Below, piece by piece: positions 1-11,433 of a stretch of 64,000 nucleotides of DNA. Position 1 is the stretch's first letter; every line of letters starts with the position of its first letter. Position numbers and translations under genes: made by a program. Origin of the DNA: Brugia malayi (taxonomy: Eukaryota; Nematoda; Chromadorea; Rhabditida; Onchocercidae); the NCBI RefSeq assembly GCF_000002995.4, contig NW_025062478.1, forward strand, positions 11,962,001 through 12,026,000, given 5' to 3'. Under the pieces are notes generated by a model. That model was not told where the DNA came from. It searched no databases and saw only the letters and a program-made list of their open reading frames with translations.

Positions 1-164
1 GATTCATATTGCTCCACTTATCGAATAGACTCATGTTATTACAGTTACCGGATTGATTAACATTGCTTTATTTATCTGACAGATTCGCAATAGTTTCAAG
101 CCTTCACATCATTCTGTTTGGCACAACAACAGTGTTGGTAAAGGTAGGAACGTTCAATTCAAAT

Positions 165-184
165 GAAAGGTCACGTGACCTTTC
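165..184. promoter_or_regulatory. 20-bp perfect palindrome with CACGTG core
   Basis: The sequence GAAAGGTCACGTGACCTTTC is its own reverse complement over all 20 bases. Its centre GTCACGTGAC matches the CLEAR/E-box type recognised by TFEB/HLH-30-class and MAX-like bHLH factors (family knowledge). It lies in a locally GC-richer stretch next to a tRNA gene. Its target gene, if any, may lie left of the window. Binding is inferred from the motif only. Confidence 0.5.
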
Positions 185-248
185 GTACCTGCGACCTGCG
201 ACCCCACGAACCGGAAATGCTATTGCATGTTGCACGGCAGTTTGTAGC

Positions 249-252
249 AAAA
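249..252 (-). terminator. Pol III T-run after tRNA-Gln
   Basis: Four A residues on the plus strand give TTTT on the minus strand, about 30 nt past the tRNA 3' end. This is the minimal Pol III terminator. It is the first such run downstream of the tRNA. Confidence 0.5.
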
Positions 253-282
253 GCGCATGCCTATCCTCAACTGCATGAAGCA

Positions 283-353
283 GGTCCCGGGGAGATTTGA
301 ACTCCCGTCGCAGGATTCAAAGTCCTGAGTGCTAACCACTACACCACGGGACC
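283..353 (-). tRNA. tRNA-Gln (anticodon TTG)
   Basis: The reverse complement folds into a full cloverleaf of 71 nt. The acceptor stem is GGTCCCG with CGGGACC, the D arm holds TAGTGGTTAG, the anticodon stem is CAGGA/TCCTG with loop CTTTGAA, and the T arm is GGGAG-TTCAAAT-CTCCC. The anticodon TTG reads CAA, so this is glutamine. Internal A box (TGGTGTAGTGG) and B box (GTTCAAATC) are intact and there is no intron. CCA is not encoded, as expected for a eukaryotic nuclear tRNA gene. Confidence 0.96.
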
Positions 354-2288
354 GTATGAATTTAAATCTCGATTATTTCAATAAAATAGTACATTATGCA
401 AGTTGTTCATCTTAAAGTTTGATGCACCAAAGAAAAGATGACCTTTGACATTGTATGTAACAGCTGTCAATACCTGTTATTGTGTGAGATCTCGAGATCA
501 TTTTATTTTCAAAATTTTCACATTGAAATGGACGATAGCAACTTAATCTGATTATTAAGTGTAAAAGTTGTTGTAATTTCAATCGTTTTCTGAGAAAAAT
601 AAATGAATATTTCGGATAGATTCCTGTCTGTTCCTTTTGAATTGAAAAAAAAAATGTATTTTCTAAAAGTAATTTAAATTTTTATATTTAAAATTCACTT
701 AATTTTTCCGGAAAGGAACTTATCATCGAACACTTTCAAAAAAGTTATCAATCAGTAACATCAATTTTTGGTGTAGATAACATACATACCGGAAAAAAAA
801 AAAGAAAAATTCATAGAAAAACTCTAAAACATTAAAATAAACATCGTTTCTTCCTGAAATAATCTTTCAATATCTATGTTATTATCCTCAAAAATTCATG
901 ATATTTTTAAAAGTATTAAATGGGAAGTTTCCTTCCGGAAAAGATGAGAAAATTTTGGACGTAAAATGTAACAATTAAATAATGTTTTCTGTTTCAGGAA
1001 ATTAAACACTAAATATTGCTGGTTGTAATTTTATGTCGGAAACAATCTGGAAGTCTTTCATGTTGTAAAATTTTTTGAACTTTTGCGCATTTAATGGTTT
1101 CATCAATTTACTTTAGATGTGTTTTTGGTACCAAAAAATGAATTTTTTTTTAAAAATAAATCTGTTTTAGATAGAAATAGTATATGTTAAATAAGTTTGA
1201 AAGTTATAATTAAGAAAGAGTAATGAGTGAAGTAATAGAAATTGAAATGGAAATATGAGTTGAATCTGTAAATCTTTTCTCTCTAATTCTAATTCATTAT
1301 TAAAATTTCTTATATTTAAATAATCTCTATATGATCAGTTCTAACAATTGCTGCATTTTTTATTTCTTTTTAAATTTAAATCTGAGACATCTTCATTGCG
1401 GTATCTGAAAAATAGCATTTCGAGATATTTGAGGTAGTTGATCGATTTGAAAATTTATCAAAATAAAATTTTATTAAATATTCATTAATTAACAATTTGT
1501 CTTTCAATTTTTTTTTTTTTTGAACATCTTCTAAAATAAGAAACAGATGAAAAATAAGTTTGCGTATATGTATATCTGCACGAGAAGTATAAAGACTGAA
1601 AGAATATTTTACATAAATTGCTCTACTGTAATACAATTAAATTCCAAACAAACTTTGCTAATTTGGGCAGGTAAATCAATCAAAGGTAAAGCTCGAAGTA
1701 CTAGCCTATGGGCAGAGAGAAAGATTTAAGTGAACTTTAAAAAATAAAATTTTAAAATAGATAAAAAAGCAAAAAAAAAAAGTTTTAAAGTTTTCTTGTT
1801 TAAAGCGTCCTAAATACTATTTCTAATTGAATTCTTGAAAATTTACGGTTAAAAATTGTTATCTAATAGCAAATTACTTATACAATAGTTTATGTGGACA
1901 GCACATAGGCTAATTAAATTTAAAAAATATTCAAATTAGCATATCATAAATATCTGAATAAGTTATCATCTCCACTAATTCTATCCTTTTGTGAAATTGT
2001 AAAATATCTTTTATAATTTTTTTAATATTTCTATTGAAATCATTTTTCCTTTTCTATCTTCTCCATTTCGATAATGTAACAAAAAATAAATTTAAGGCCA
2101 AAAGTAAATTTCACTGATTACAATTTACTTTCTATTTGGGAAATTCTTTTTTTTTTTTTTTTACAAATTAACGAATCAGTAACTAATTAATTAATTAATT
2201 GATTAATTGTCAAACAAACACCAATACTTAATGATAATTTAATTAATAATAATAATGATAATTTATAGATGACAATTAAGTTTTATTC
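354..2288. other. intergenic, no gene seen
   Basis: AT-rich sequence between the tRNA and the 3' end of the Argonaute gene. Short open frames here are low-complexity (Lys/Phe/Ile-rich) and show no recognisable domain or convincing splice structure. Nothing else is supported. Confidence 0.6.
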
Positions 2289-5200
2289 TTAAACGAAATA
2301 CATTCGTCCTTTAAATTTCTCCGATACTGTAACATATTCCTGTAATATTGTATCGCTATTACTCATTATTGATTGTGCGCAACCGTCCTGAAGGAAAAAA
2401 AGAAATGAGAATCGATTAATTTTCAGTTTGGCTGGAAATCATAGTTTGATTACATTTAATTATATTTCAAAAATTTAAATGATTCACTATAATTTCATTT
2501 TTTTTTTCTTCGCACTGAAAATTAAAAATTATTTTTTTTTTTTTTAAATTATCCATCCATAACAAATAATTATTTTGTTAATATAAAATGAAGTAAAAGT
2601 GACGAAGTAATTTTGAACAGAAATTTCTCACAAATTCATCATTATTAATTACCATTATCATCATTGTTGTATTAGAAAAAAAATAAAATAAATAAATAAA
2701 TTTTAAAATTATTAATTAAAAGAACTGTAACTTAATAGAACTCTAAAAAATTTACTTTAATACTTTCTGCATCTGAAAGATCGTCGTTATCATCGATGAT
2801 ATGTTGTAGAGTTGTGATACGTCCTGCAGAAATCAGTGATGATAACGATGAGGAAATAAGTGATGCAGTATCTGATATTAACTCTGATTCATATACACCC
2901 CTAAAAATAAACAAAATATTTATTTTTATTAAAATATGAATAATGAATAATTTAAATTATTAAATTAAGAAATCTAAACATTTATGTAATGAAAATGACT
3001 TTTTAAAAAAAATAAAACAAAACAAAAAATTAAAATAAAATTTAAACATTTTAATCTCCTATGCTTTATCAAATATCATTGTAGTTATAGAAATGAAATA
3101 AGAAATAATTTTAAAACAAAAAAAAGAAAAAAAAAAATACATTTTTCGTTTGAGATGACATCGTGCACGTGTGGCGACAAGATCAGCGTAATAGACAGGT
3201 GCCGGAATAGAAACTGAACGAGCACAGCGTCCGTACGTATGACACATATTAAATGTTATTGATTGAAGTTCATCAGACGTGAATTTCGAATCATCCCAAA
3301 GAACGTGATAACGTGCTGGCCTAGAAGTACCCTGAAAATTTTACAATAATTTTGCAGAATTCAATCTTTGATTAAATTTCTAAATGTACTTATATTTTTC
3401 AATGTTTTTAAAAAATTTTACACTATATTGAAAATTTTCCAATTATTTCTTACAAATTACACTCTTTAATTTTGTATTTTTTGAAATTTTTTAAATCTTG
3501 ATTTCAATTTTAATTTGATTCTATAAACTAATGTTTCAAATTGCTTTTTAATTATGCCTAAAAAAAAAAGAATAATAGTTGAAAAAGAGAAGAAAATAAA
3601 TTGATTAAAAAATGAGAAGAGAATTATTACCTGAATACCAAAATGTGAGCATAGATAGAAGTCAAAACCTTCCGGTGAAACAATTCCTGTATCAATTACC
3701 GTACCAGGTGGAATATTTTTTGCTTTACCAACTGCATCGCGCGCAAACTTGCAAAACATTCGTGCATGATGGCGCTTTTGTACCACAATGTATGTAATTG
3801 GTGGTCGATAATCTGGTGATAACATCAAACATGCTGTACGAATACCTTGCATTTCTTCACGTAAAACCTGAAAGTAATAATTTTGTTTTCCTTTTTTACC
3901 TTTTACCTTTATAAGTGAAAAGTTTACTTTCGTCGTTTTTATACATAATTTTTTTTTTTTTTTTTTAAAGTTGAAATGATATATATAAACAGAAATAATA
4001 TATATAAATATTTTATTATTAAACATGTCAAAACAAAGGAAAAAACAAACAAAGAAGCAAATTAAAAAACAAAAAAAAAACAAAAACAAAACAAAGATTT
4101 TTTTTCCTTTGCTTTCTAAAAATTAAAGCAATAATAATTCATCTAAATACCTCACTAAATTGTCCTTCAGATACTCCATCACGATAAACAATGATACGAA
4201 TTGGTTTCTGATGTGTCGTTTTATAGAAGCTAACAAGACGTTCACGTATAGCATCCAAAAGATAAACAACTGATTCACGACATTTACGCTGGATTTTAAT
4301 ATTTGCGCCATATGATTGCGGATATAGATCAAGATTAGCTACAATCTACAAAATGAATTTGATAAATAATCATCTAATGACTCTAACTTTATTTGACTAG
4401 TATATATTAACTCTTTATAACTGCTAATTTGATTGTAAATAAATTTTAAATCAGAAAAAAAATAATTTATCTAAATTAAAAAAAAAAAAAAAAAAGACAG
4501 CGATGAAATTTTAGATATACCGCCGCAACAGATGGAATATTCTGTCGTTCCTCAAGTTGTGTTGGATGTGTGACATCAATTCCGATGACAAGAGTTGGCA
4601 CATCGATCAGATATTTTTGAGTTATTGAATCAGCAATAACACGTGAATTAATCCCACCTAATTTCATATTCAATTTTAAAATTATATTACAACAGGTGGC
4701 AGATGATGGACGCACGACATTTTTCATTAGAATACATTGTGACATTATTCCATGTATCATATCACTGCATTCTTTTACTGTCACTGAAAGTATTTTACTT
4801 TTGTAATATTATATTTCAAATAATAATTATCAGCTATGACATCTCTTAAAATAATTAAAATTAGTAAATGTTACTTGACTGTTAGTAAATTATCAATTTA
4901 AATTGTTTTCAACTTATTTTAATCTTTCTATTCGTCTAATTTCTTCTAGCATTTTAACTGTCTATTAAAATTATTTTTTTTAATATAATTTATTCATTCA
5001 AAGTTTATTTGTTAATAAATTTTATCTTGTAAGAATTGGCTATTATGTTTTTTTTTTTTTTTTTTTTTTTTTTTGATTGTATTATTTTTAAATCGACTAT
5101 TATAAAAATGTTTCTTTTTGATATCTGATATCTAAAATCTGAAACAAGAATAATAAAAAAAAAAAAAAAAAAAAAATTGTATGTATGTAAATTTAGTAAA

Positions 5201-5918
5201 ACCTATAAATTTCTAAGCTAATAATACTAAAATTAAAATGAATTATATGACCCAACTATATAGGTCAGAATTTTTTGTTGGTAATACGACAATGACCAGA
5301 TCACATGTTGTCCCTGTTTGCTTATATTCAGTTGCAATTTCATTAAATAAAATGACAATGTCTTCTTTGGTACGACCATATTTCACTAAATCAGGCCAAT
5401 TTGGAAATTCCATTCCCATTTGAATAGCTTTTTGCATGAGTGTTTGACAGAATGCTCTAAATTGAAACTTTTTTTGAACTTAGAAATGATATAATTAATA
5501 TAATTAGAAATGAAATAATTAATACAATTAGAAATGATATAATTGAAATTATACTATATTAATTTGAATAGCTTTTTGCATGAGTGTTTGACAGAATGCT
5601 CTAAATTGAAACTTTTTTTGAACTTAGAAATGATATAATTAATATAATTAGAAATGAAATAATTAATACAATTAGAAATGATATAATTGAAATTATATTA
5701 TATTAGGTAAGAGAGAAAAAATAGTTGCAATGATATTATTTCATTATTGAATGAGAAAAGAATAAGAATTCACTAACTGTAAATGATTCTGCTCACGTGG
5801 ACTAACAATTGCTATCATTGAATAGCTACGACAACTTGCAGGTAAATAAAGTTGTTGATTATCCATTGACCATGTACCATCTTTTGGTGTAACAATTGGA
5901 TCCTAAAATTTGTTAAAT

Positions 5919-5966
<48 letters not shown>

Positions 5967-6407
5967 TTGTTAAATTATTATTATAATTTTGTTTATTTAC
6001 TTTTTATTTTTTTTAAAAAAAAATTATTTTGAATGAATTTATTTCATTGAAAATAATTTATATTAAATGGTGTAATTTTTGATAATATTATTGTTAGAAA
6101 TAATTAATTATTAAAATGTTTAAATTAAACCGTTCTATGATTATTTTCACCAAATAGTATACGAGGTGGTGTTAATACACGAGCAATTGTTTCAAACATT
6201 TTTGGATTAATTTGTAAGCCAAATTCACGTAAGAATGGATCATATTGAAAGCCAGCTTGATCAAATAATGATGCAATACGTTGTTCACGTGAAATTGCAT
6301 CAACAGCTGCCGCCTTCAAAAGATAAAATTTTCAATGCTTTAGATGAATATCAAAATATTTTATTTAATAAAATGTATGTATAAATATGTTATTAATACA
6401 ATTATGC

Positions 6408-6440
<33 letters not shown>

Positions 6441-9400
6441 AAGAAATTAGAAATAACATTAAATGCTTAATAATTTTATAATATATAATCTGAAAAATTA
6501 AAGACTGAAAAAAGAGTTTTGAAATGATTAAAATGATTTATGAAATGTAATACATACTCGAATAATAGTTGATGTTTGTTTATCGCTTAATTTCTTATTG
6601 TATTTTTGTGGCGTATCAAGCATACAAACTTCCAATGGAAAATAAATATTACGTGTTATTGGACCAACGTGAACGCATGGTAATTTAGGAAATTTTAATT
6701 TATTATAACGTTCGTTGAAATAATCAGCTACAGTCATACGTCGTTCATTACCATCTTCATCTTTACCTTGAAACCTAAATTTTATATTTTCATTATTAAT
6801 AAATATTTAAATTTGTCTTTAATATAAATTTCAATTAAACTTTTGATTCAATTTTGATAATTTAACAATATATAAAATTGGTTACAACTTTTTATCATAT
6901 TAATTTTTTATTTTATTTTAATCAAAGAATACTGAGAGAAGATAATTAAATTTTGCTATTTTATAATTAATAATCTAATGAAATAGCATAAATATTAGAC
7001 TAAAGTTGATCAGTTGAAAATTTTTAATTAATAATTTAATGAAATTATGTAAATATTAAAACCAAAGTTGATCAGCTGGAAGTTGAAGACTATTGATACG
7101 ATAAACACGGATCATACCAGCACGATGTGAAATACGTACTTTAATTCCTTTTACAACATCACCAAAAATTTTTAACTCATGGCTACTCAATGAAAAATCT
7201 TTGTGTAATTTTTCAGGCTGTAAAAATTTTTTAAACTTTCAAAATTCATTTAATGTAAATGAAAAATTTTAAGATTCAATTAAAATTATGAAAATTTTTT
7301 TGCTTTTAATTCTTGTATTTTATAAAAGGAAAAAAAAAAATTTAATAAATTTGAATAAATAACATTTTTGCTTTATTCATTTCAAATTGTAAAATTGTTT
7401 TTTAATACAAAAGTACATTTGTAGCTAATTAAGAATAATTAATGCCATAAATTAAGAATAAAAATTACAGAAAGTGCTCCTCCCATAGAAATATGGCAGT
7501 TATAGTTACGACGTCGATTATTTACGTAACGTGAATGAGATGATGAATTACTGTAACCGCCATCATAACATGATCCATTACGTGCATTACGTGTGTTACT
7601 TGATGAAGTATCACGTTGATCTTCCCTTGAATTTGATCGACAATAATAACCCGATTTTTCATTTAATACTTCACACATAAATTGCACCAAAGACATGTGC
7701 GCTTTATAAAATGTTGTATGCGTTACTGTAAACAAAATAATTTTCTTCTTTGTAATGACAATTGATAATAGCGAAATCCGGAATAAAACGGAACTTTTTT
7801 TAATTTCCTATTTTTCAATATATATTTTTTTCCTCAATAATTTGTTATATTAAAAGTATGCATTGATCATTGATTGAATTATAAAATAATTCTTCAAATA
7901 AGCATTCAAATTTTATTTATAGCTTTGATTTCTACTATGGAAAATGATTGCACTAACCATCGATGTTAAGAAGCGGTTTCCAACCGACTGCCACATGCGC
8001 AGATGAGAAAAATCCAGTCCACATCTCTCTGCCACCTTCTAAATTTAATGCTGTACCACCATTCACCGGTAAACGATAGCTTGATGATTTGTAAACAACA
8101 AAATTTGCAGAATTTCTAAACAAAAATTTCAAAAAAAAATTTTTTTCAAAATTAAAAATGCTTCTTTGCATTGTAAAATTTTCAATATATAAATTTTGAT
8201 AACTTGAGTTTAATTTAAATTTTGTAACATATATGTTTTCTAACGTAATACATGATACATGATACAATATTAGTAAAATTAGTATACTATTTTAGTTTGT
8301 TAATTATTTTGATTTATAATTAGGAAAAAAAAAAAAAGAAATAAGATTAAAGGTAATTTTTGTTTAAGTTATTTTTAGAATAAAAGTTGAAAATTCCAAT
8401 AAATAATTAGAAAACAAAAAAAAAAAACGATAATTTAACCGAACTCGATATATGGACAGGTAAGTGATTGACGGAATATAATATCAATAATTTGAATTGG
8501 TGTTAAAATTCTTTCGTCTAAATTATTCGTCCTTGTGCGCCGCATTTCAATCAGTACCGGTCCAACACACTGGAACGAAACTGCGCAACGAGTATGTTCG
8601 CGTGAATCTTTTGCCAATGATACGTCACTTTCTAGTCGAATCTACAATAAATACTTTTTATATAAATAATTAAATTTAAATTTAAATTTAGAAAAGTTTA
8701 ACTAACAGATGGACGTCCTTCAGGAAATTCAATACGTGTTGGAGTATATAATTGATGTGCTCCGTCATATGCAATAGCAAATTTATTTGGGAAATATTGA
8801 CAATGATCCATTATTACTTTCCAAAATATCGTACGATTTTCCTCTCTATATTTTCACTTTTTTTTTTTTTTGTTTATAAATTTTCAGATGCATTTGTAAA
8901 TATATAAATAATAAATTATGTAAAATTATTACTCTTACTGAAAGTTATTTATTATATTTTACCGGAATTAATTAACCAAATTTTATTCCTAAATAATCTT
9001 ATATCAAATGTTATAATTGAATAAGTAAATTTATTTCTAAATAACCTAATATCATAATTATTAATTAAATGAATAATCTTACTCCTAAATAGTAGGCAAA
9101 TTTTATCAAAACTACTAAAAGAAAGAAATTGAATTTCACAAATAAATTTATTACTCTTACAGAAAAATAAAGTATCTTGGAAATTCTGAAAAAAAAAAAA
9201 AAAAAAAAGGAAAACGATAAACCTGTCAAGTTTTCTGGATCCCGGATGATGAATTTCTACATGATACTGTGTAACCATCATATTATTATTAACAATGCCA
9301 ACTTCGAAGAAATTTGATCGAATTGCAATTTGACGTCCAGCACGACCAAAATCCGGTCGAGAAGCCATCTCACGAAGGTTCATACATGCCAATTCCTAAT

Positions 9401-9856
9401 TTAAAAAATTTTTGATGGCATTTAATTTCATTTATTTATTTCTGAATGCTGGCAACAAAAAAGAAGAAAAATTTAATCGAATTTTAAAAATAGTTGAATA
9501 CCTGAAGTAATGGAGGAGAAAGATCACGTGGTGATCCAGTAAGACCTGATCCACATCGAGATCCTGATGACGGTGAGCTTTTACGCTGTGAACCGGATAA
9601 ATGCTCAGGTGAATGAATCCCTGAAACATTTTTATCTCGTTTTTTTTTTAAAAAATTTTATATGTCTAAAATTGTTATATAAAAGAAAAGAAGGTTAATA
9701 TTCAGTTTGAAAGAAACAAAATAACTCATTCAATAACTTATTTTTGTTAAAAATATTAAATTAATAAATTAAAATTCGATTATTATTATTATTAAATTAA
9801 TAAATTAAATTATTATTCGAACCCGAATCACCCGCATCCTTATCACAATTCCCCAT
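2289..9856 (-). CDS. AGO-clade Argonaute, 18 exons, ~1025 aa
   Basis: Small-RNA-guided silencing protein. Exons (high to low): 9856-9832, 9620-9502, 9395-9223, 8845-8707, 8641-8445, 8115-7958, 7725-7469, 7217-7063, 6774-6558, 6313-6131, 5902-5778, 5456-5257, 4783-4521, 4345-4151, 3867-3631, 3331-3141, 2900-2756, 2387-2289; all phases agree. The ArgoN start is [21 protein letters not shown] is in exons 7-9, MID begins in exon 11, and PIWI carries GIDVTHP (D719), E761, [10 protein letters not shown] (D793) and APVYYADLV (D931). Human AGO2 has His at that fourth place, so the tetrad reads DEDD. The protein ends RMYFV, close to the usual MYFA. Two additions stand out: a Ser/Asn/Arg-rich insert before PAZ (about residues 296-345) and a Ser/Asp-rich insert before the C-terminus. 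The first donor is uncertain (9832 or about 9823). It belongs to the miRNA/ALG-like clade rather than PIWI or WAGO; ALG-3/4 versus ALG-1/2 is unresolved. Confidence 0.95.
5418..5705. repeat. 144-bp tandem duplication copying part of AGO exon 12
   Basis: Copies 5418-5561 and 5562-5705 differ at about one base. The low copy holds the real acceptor and first 39 nt of exon 12 (5456-5418). The second repeats that acceptor and the same 39 nt (5600-5562) upstream in the gene, where the frame soon hits a stop (GTA TAA) in intron sequence. It is a recent duplication leaving a decoy exon fragment. Confidence 0.93.
7469..7640 (-). other. Ser/Asn/Arg-rich insertion ahead of PAZ
   Basis: Within exon 7, after the family-typical FMCEVLNE segment, the frame continues open through a stretch with many Ser, Asn, Arg and Tyr codons (for example [11 protein letters not shown] and NNRRRN) before rejoining PAZ-like sequence in exon 8. 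Flanking phases are correct, so it is coding rather than an unremoved intron. Function unknown; RGG/SR-like composition is only loosely suggestive of RNA or protein contacts. Confidence 0.75.
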
Positions 9857-9947
9857 AGAATTAATTATTGAAGTATGTAACAATCACTAATCACCGCTGT
9901 ACAATGCAATATGAATAAATGCAATGAGCTTTGCATTTCATTTTTTG

Positions 9948-9956
9948 CTATTTATA
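9948..9956 (-). promoter_or_regulatory. TATA-like box, Argonaute gene
   Basis: On the minus strand this reads TATAAATAG and begins 100 nt before the ATG at 9856. Chance TATA matches are common in DNA this AT-rich. Support comes from similar spacing (96-113 nt) at the two MSP genes and the kinase. Confidence 0.45.
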
Positions 9957-10596
9957 CAATCTTTTTTTTTTTTTTAATTTATTTTAGTAAAAAATTTTTT
10001 TTTTGTTGATTTTATTAAAATTTAACATAAATCAATAAATTGTAATTTCATTTTTATTTTTATCAATTTTTTCCACACCAAATCACGTTACTCTTTTCGT
10101 ATGATATTATCAAAAATTACTGACTGATTCAAGAAGAAAAAAAAAATTCAAAGATCTTTTTTACTATATCTATAAAATTAAATTAAAAATTTAATTAGAA
10201 ATATTACACTAGAAGCACTATTAATTGAAAATTTAATTAAAAATATTAATTAAAAAAAAAAAAAAAAGAAAATTTACTCTTTTACATTCATCGCATTTTA
10301 ATTTCATTTGTTTTTTTTTTTTTTTGATATTATGATTAACAATATTTTATATGCATGTGGTAATTATTTTTTGTTAATTATCTTTTTTTTTCTTACAAAC
10401 AAATTATCGAACAATGTATTTTATTCAATTTCTTTTTTCTTTTTTAACAATGTTTATTGATAAACATAAATAATTGAAAACATAAATTAGTTTGAGTGTA
10501 GTGGTCAGTAATGAGTAGCCAATTGGATAGCCAAATAATGATAAGGAAAAGGCAAGGAAGTGACCATTACAGGACGATTATAAATTATTAGGATTG

Positions 10597-10629
<33 letters not shown>

Positions 10630-10676
10630 CAAAGCAAATAAAATTTGTTAGCTAAATATGGCAAGCATTGTTTGAA
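9957..10676. other. Argonaute upstream region
   Basis: Intergenic DNA with several long T runs. One more complex patch at about 10495-10590 holds an inverted CCAAT-type element (GCCAATTGG) and an ATGATAAGG GATA-type site. No open frame of note. Confidence 0.4.
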
Positions 10677-11331
10677 TTTATTATTGTAGTAATTAGTTAA
10701 TTAGGAAGAAGAATAAAAGGAGACTGAAAGTTTATTCATTTCATATAGCTCTTTTCAAGTATTTCAATTTATTATTTATTATAATAATTAGTTGATTAGT
10801 AAGAAGATAAAATGAGACTGAAAGTTTATTCATTTCATATAGCTCTTTTCAAGTATTTCAATTTATTATTTATTATAATAATTAGTTGATTAGTAAGAAG
10901 ATAAAATGAGACTGAAAGTTTATTCATTTCATATAGCTCTTTTCAAGTATTTCAATTTATTATTTATTATAATAATTAGTTGATTAGTAAGAAGATAAAA
11001 TGAGACTGAAAGTTTATTCATTTCATATAGCTCTTTTCAAGTATTTCAATTTATTATTTATTATAATAATTAGTTGATTAGTAAGAAGATAAAATGAGAC
11101 TGAAAGTTTATTCATTTCATATAGCTCTTTTCAAGTATTTCAATTTATTATTTATTATAATAATTAGTTGATTAGTAAGAAGATAAAATGAGACTGAAAG
11201 TTTATTCATTTCATATAGCTCTTTTCAAGTATTTCAATTTATTATTTATTATAATAATTAGTTGATTAGTAAGAAGATAAAATGAGACTGAAAGTTTATT
11301 CATTTCATATAGCTCTTTTCAAGTATTTCAA
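10677..11331. repeat. 94-bp minisatellite, about 7 copies
   Basis: A near-identical 94-bp unit, recognisable by GATTAGTAAGAAG at 10794, 10888, 10982, 11076, 11170 and 11264, is preceded by one diverged copy. The array fills most of the gap between the Argonaute 5' side and the 3' end of the first MSP gene. It has no coding capacity. The near identity of units suggests recent expansion. Confidence 0.95.
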
Positions 11332-11433
11332 TGAAATTACTTTAATTTCATTGTATTGAGAAGAAATTTTGGAAATTTCTTGCTTTTTCTAGAAATTGCT
11401 GTCATTTATAGCAGATTATAAGTGCTAAAATTA

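Noticed and set aside
63..278. 71-codon open frame beside the tRNA
   Set aside because: No homology, no splice context, and it overlaps the palindrome; best treated as non-coding.
3290..3331. His in RYHVLWDD as the catalytic His of the Argonaute
   Set aside because: By spacing to the preceding Asp (97 versus 138 residues in AGO2) this is the conserved structural His; the true fourth position is D931.
3466..4089. 207-codon open frame as a single exon
   Set aside because: Only 3867-3631 is Argonaute exon 15; the rest is T/A-rich intron that happens to stay open.
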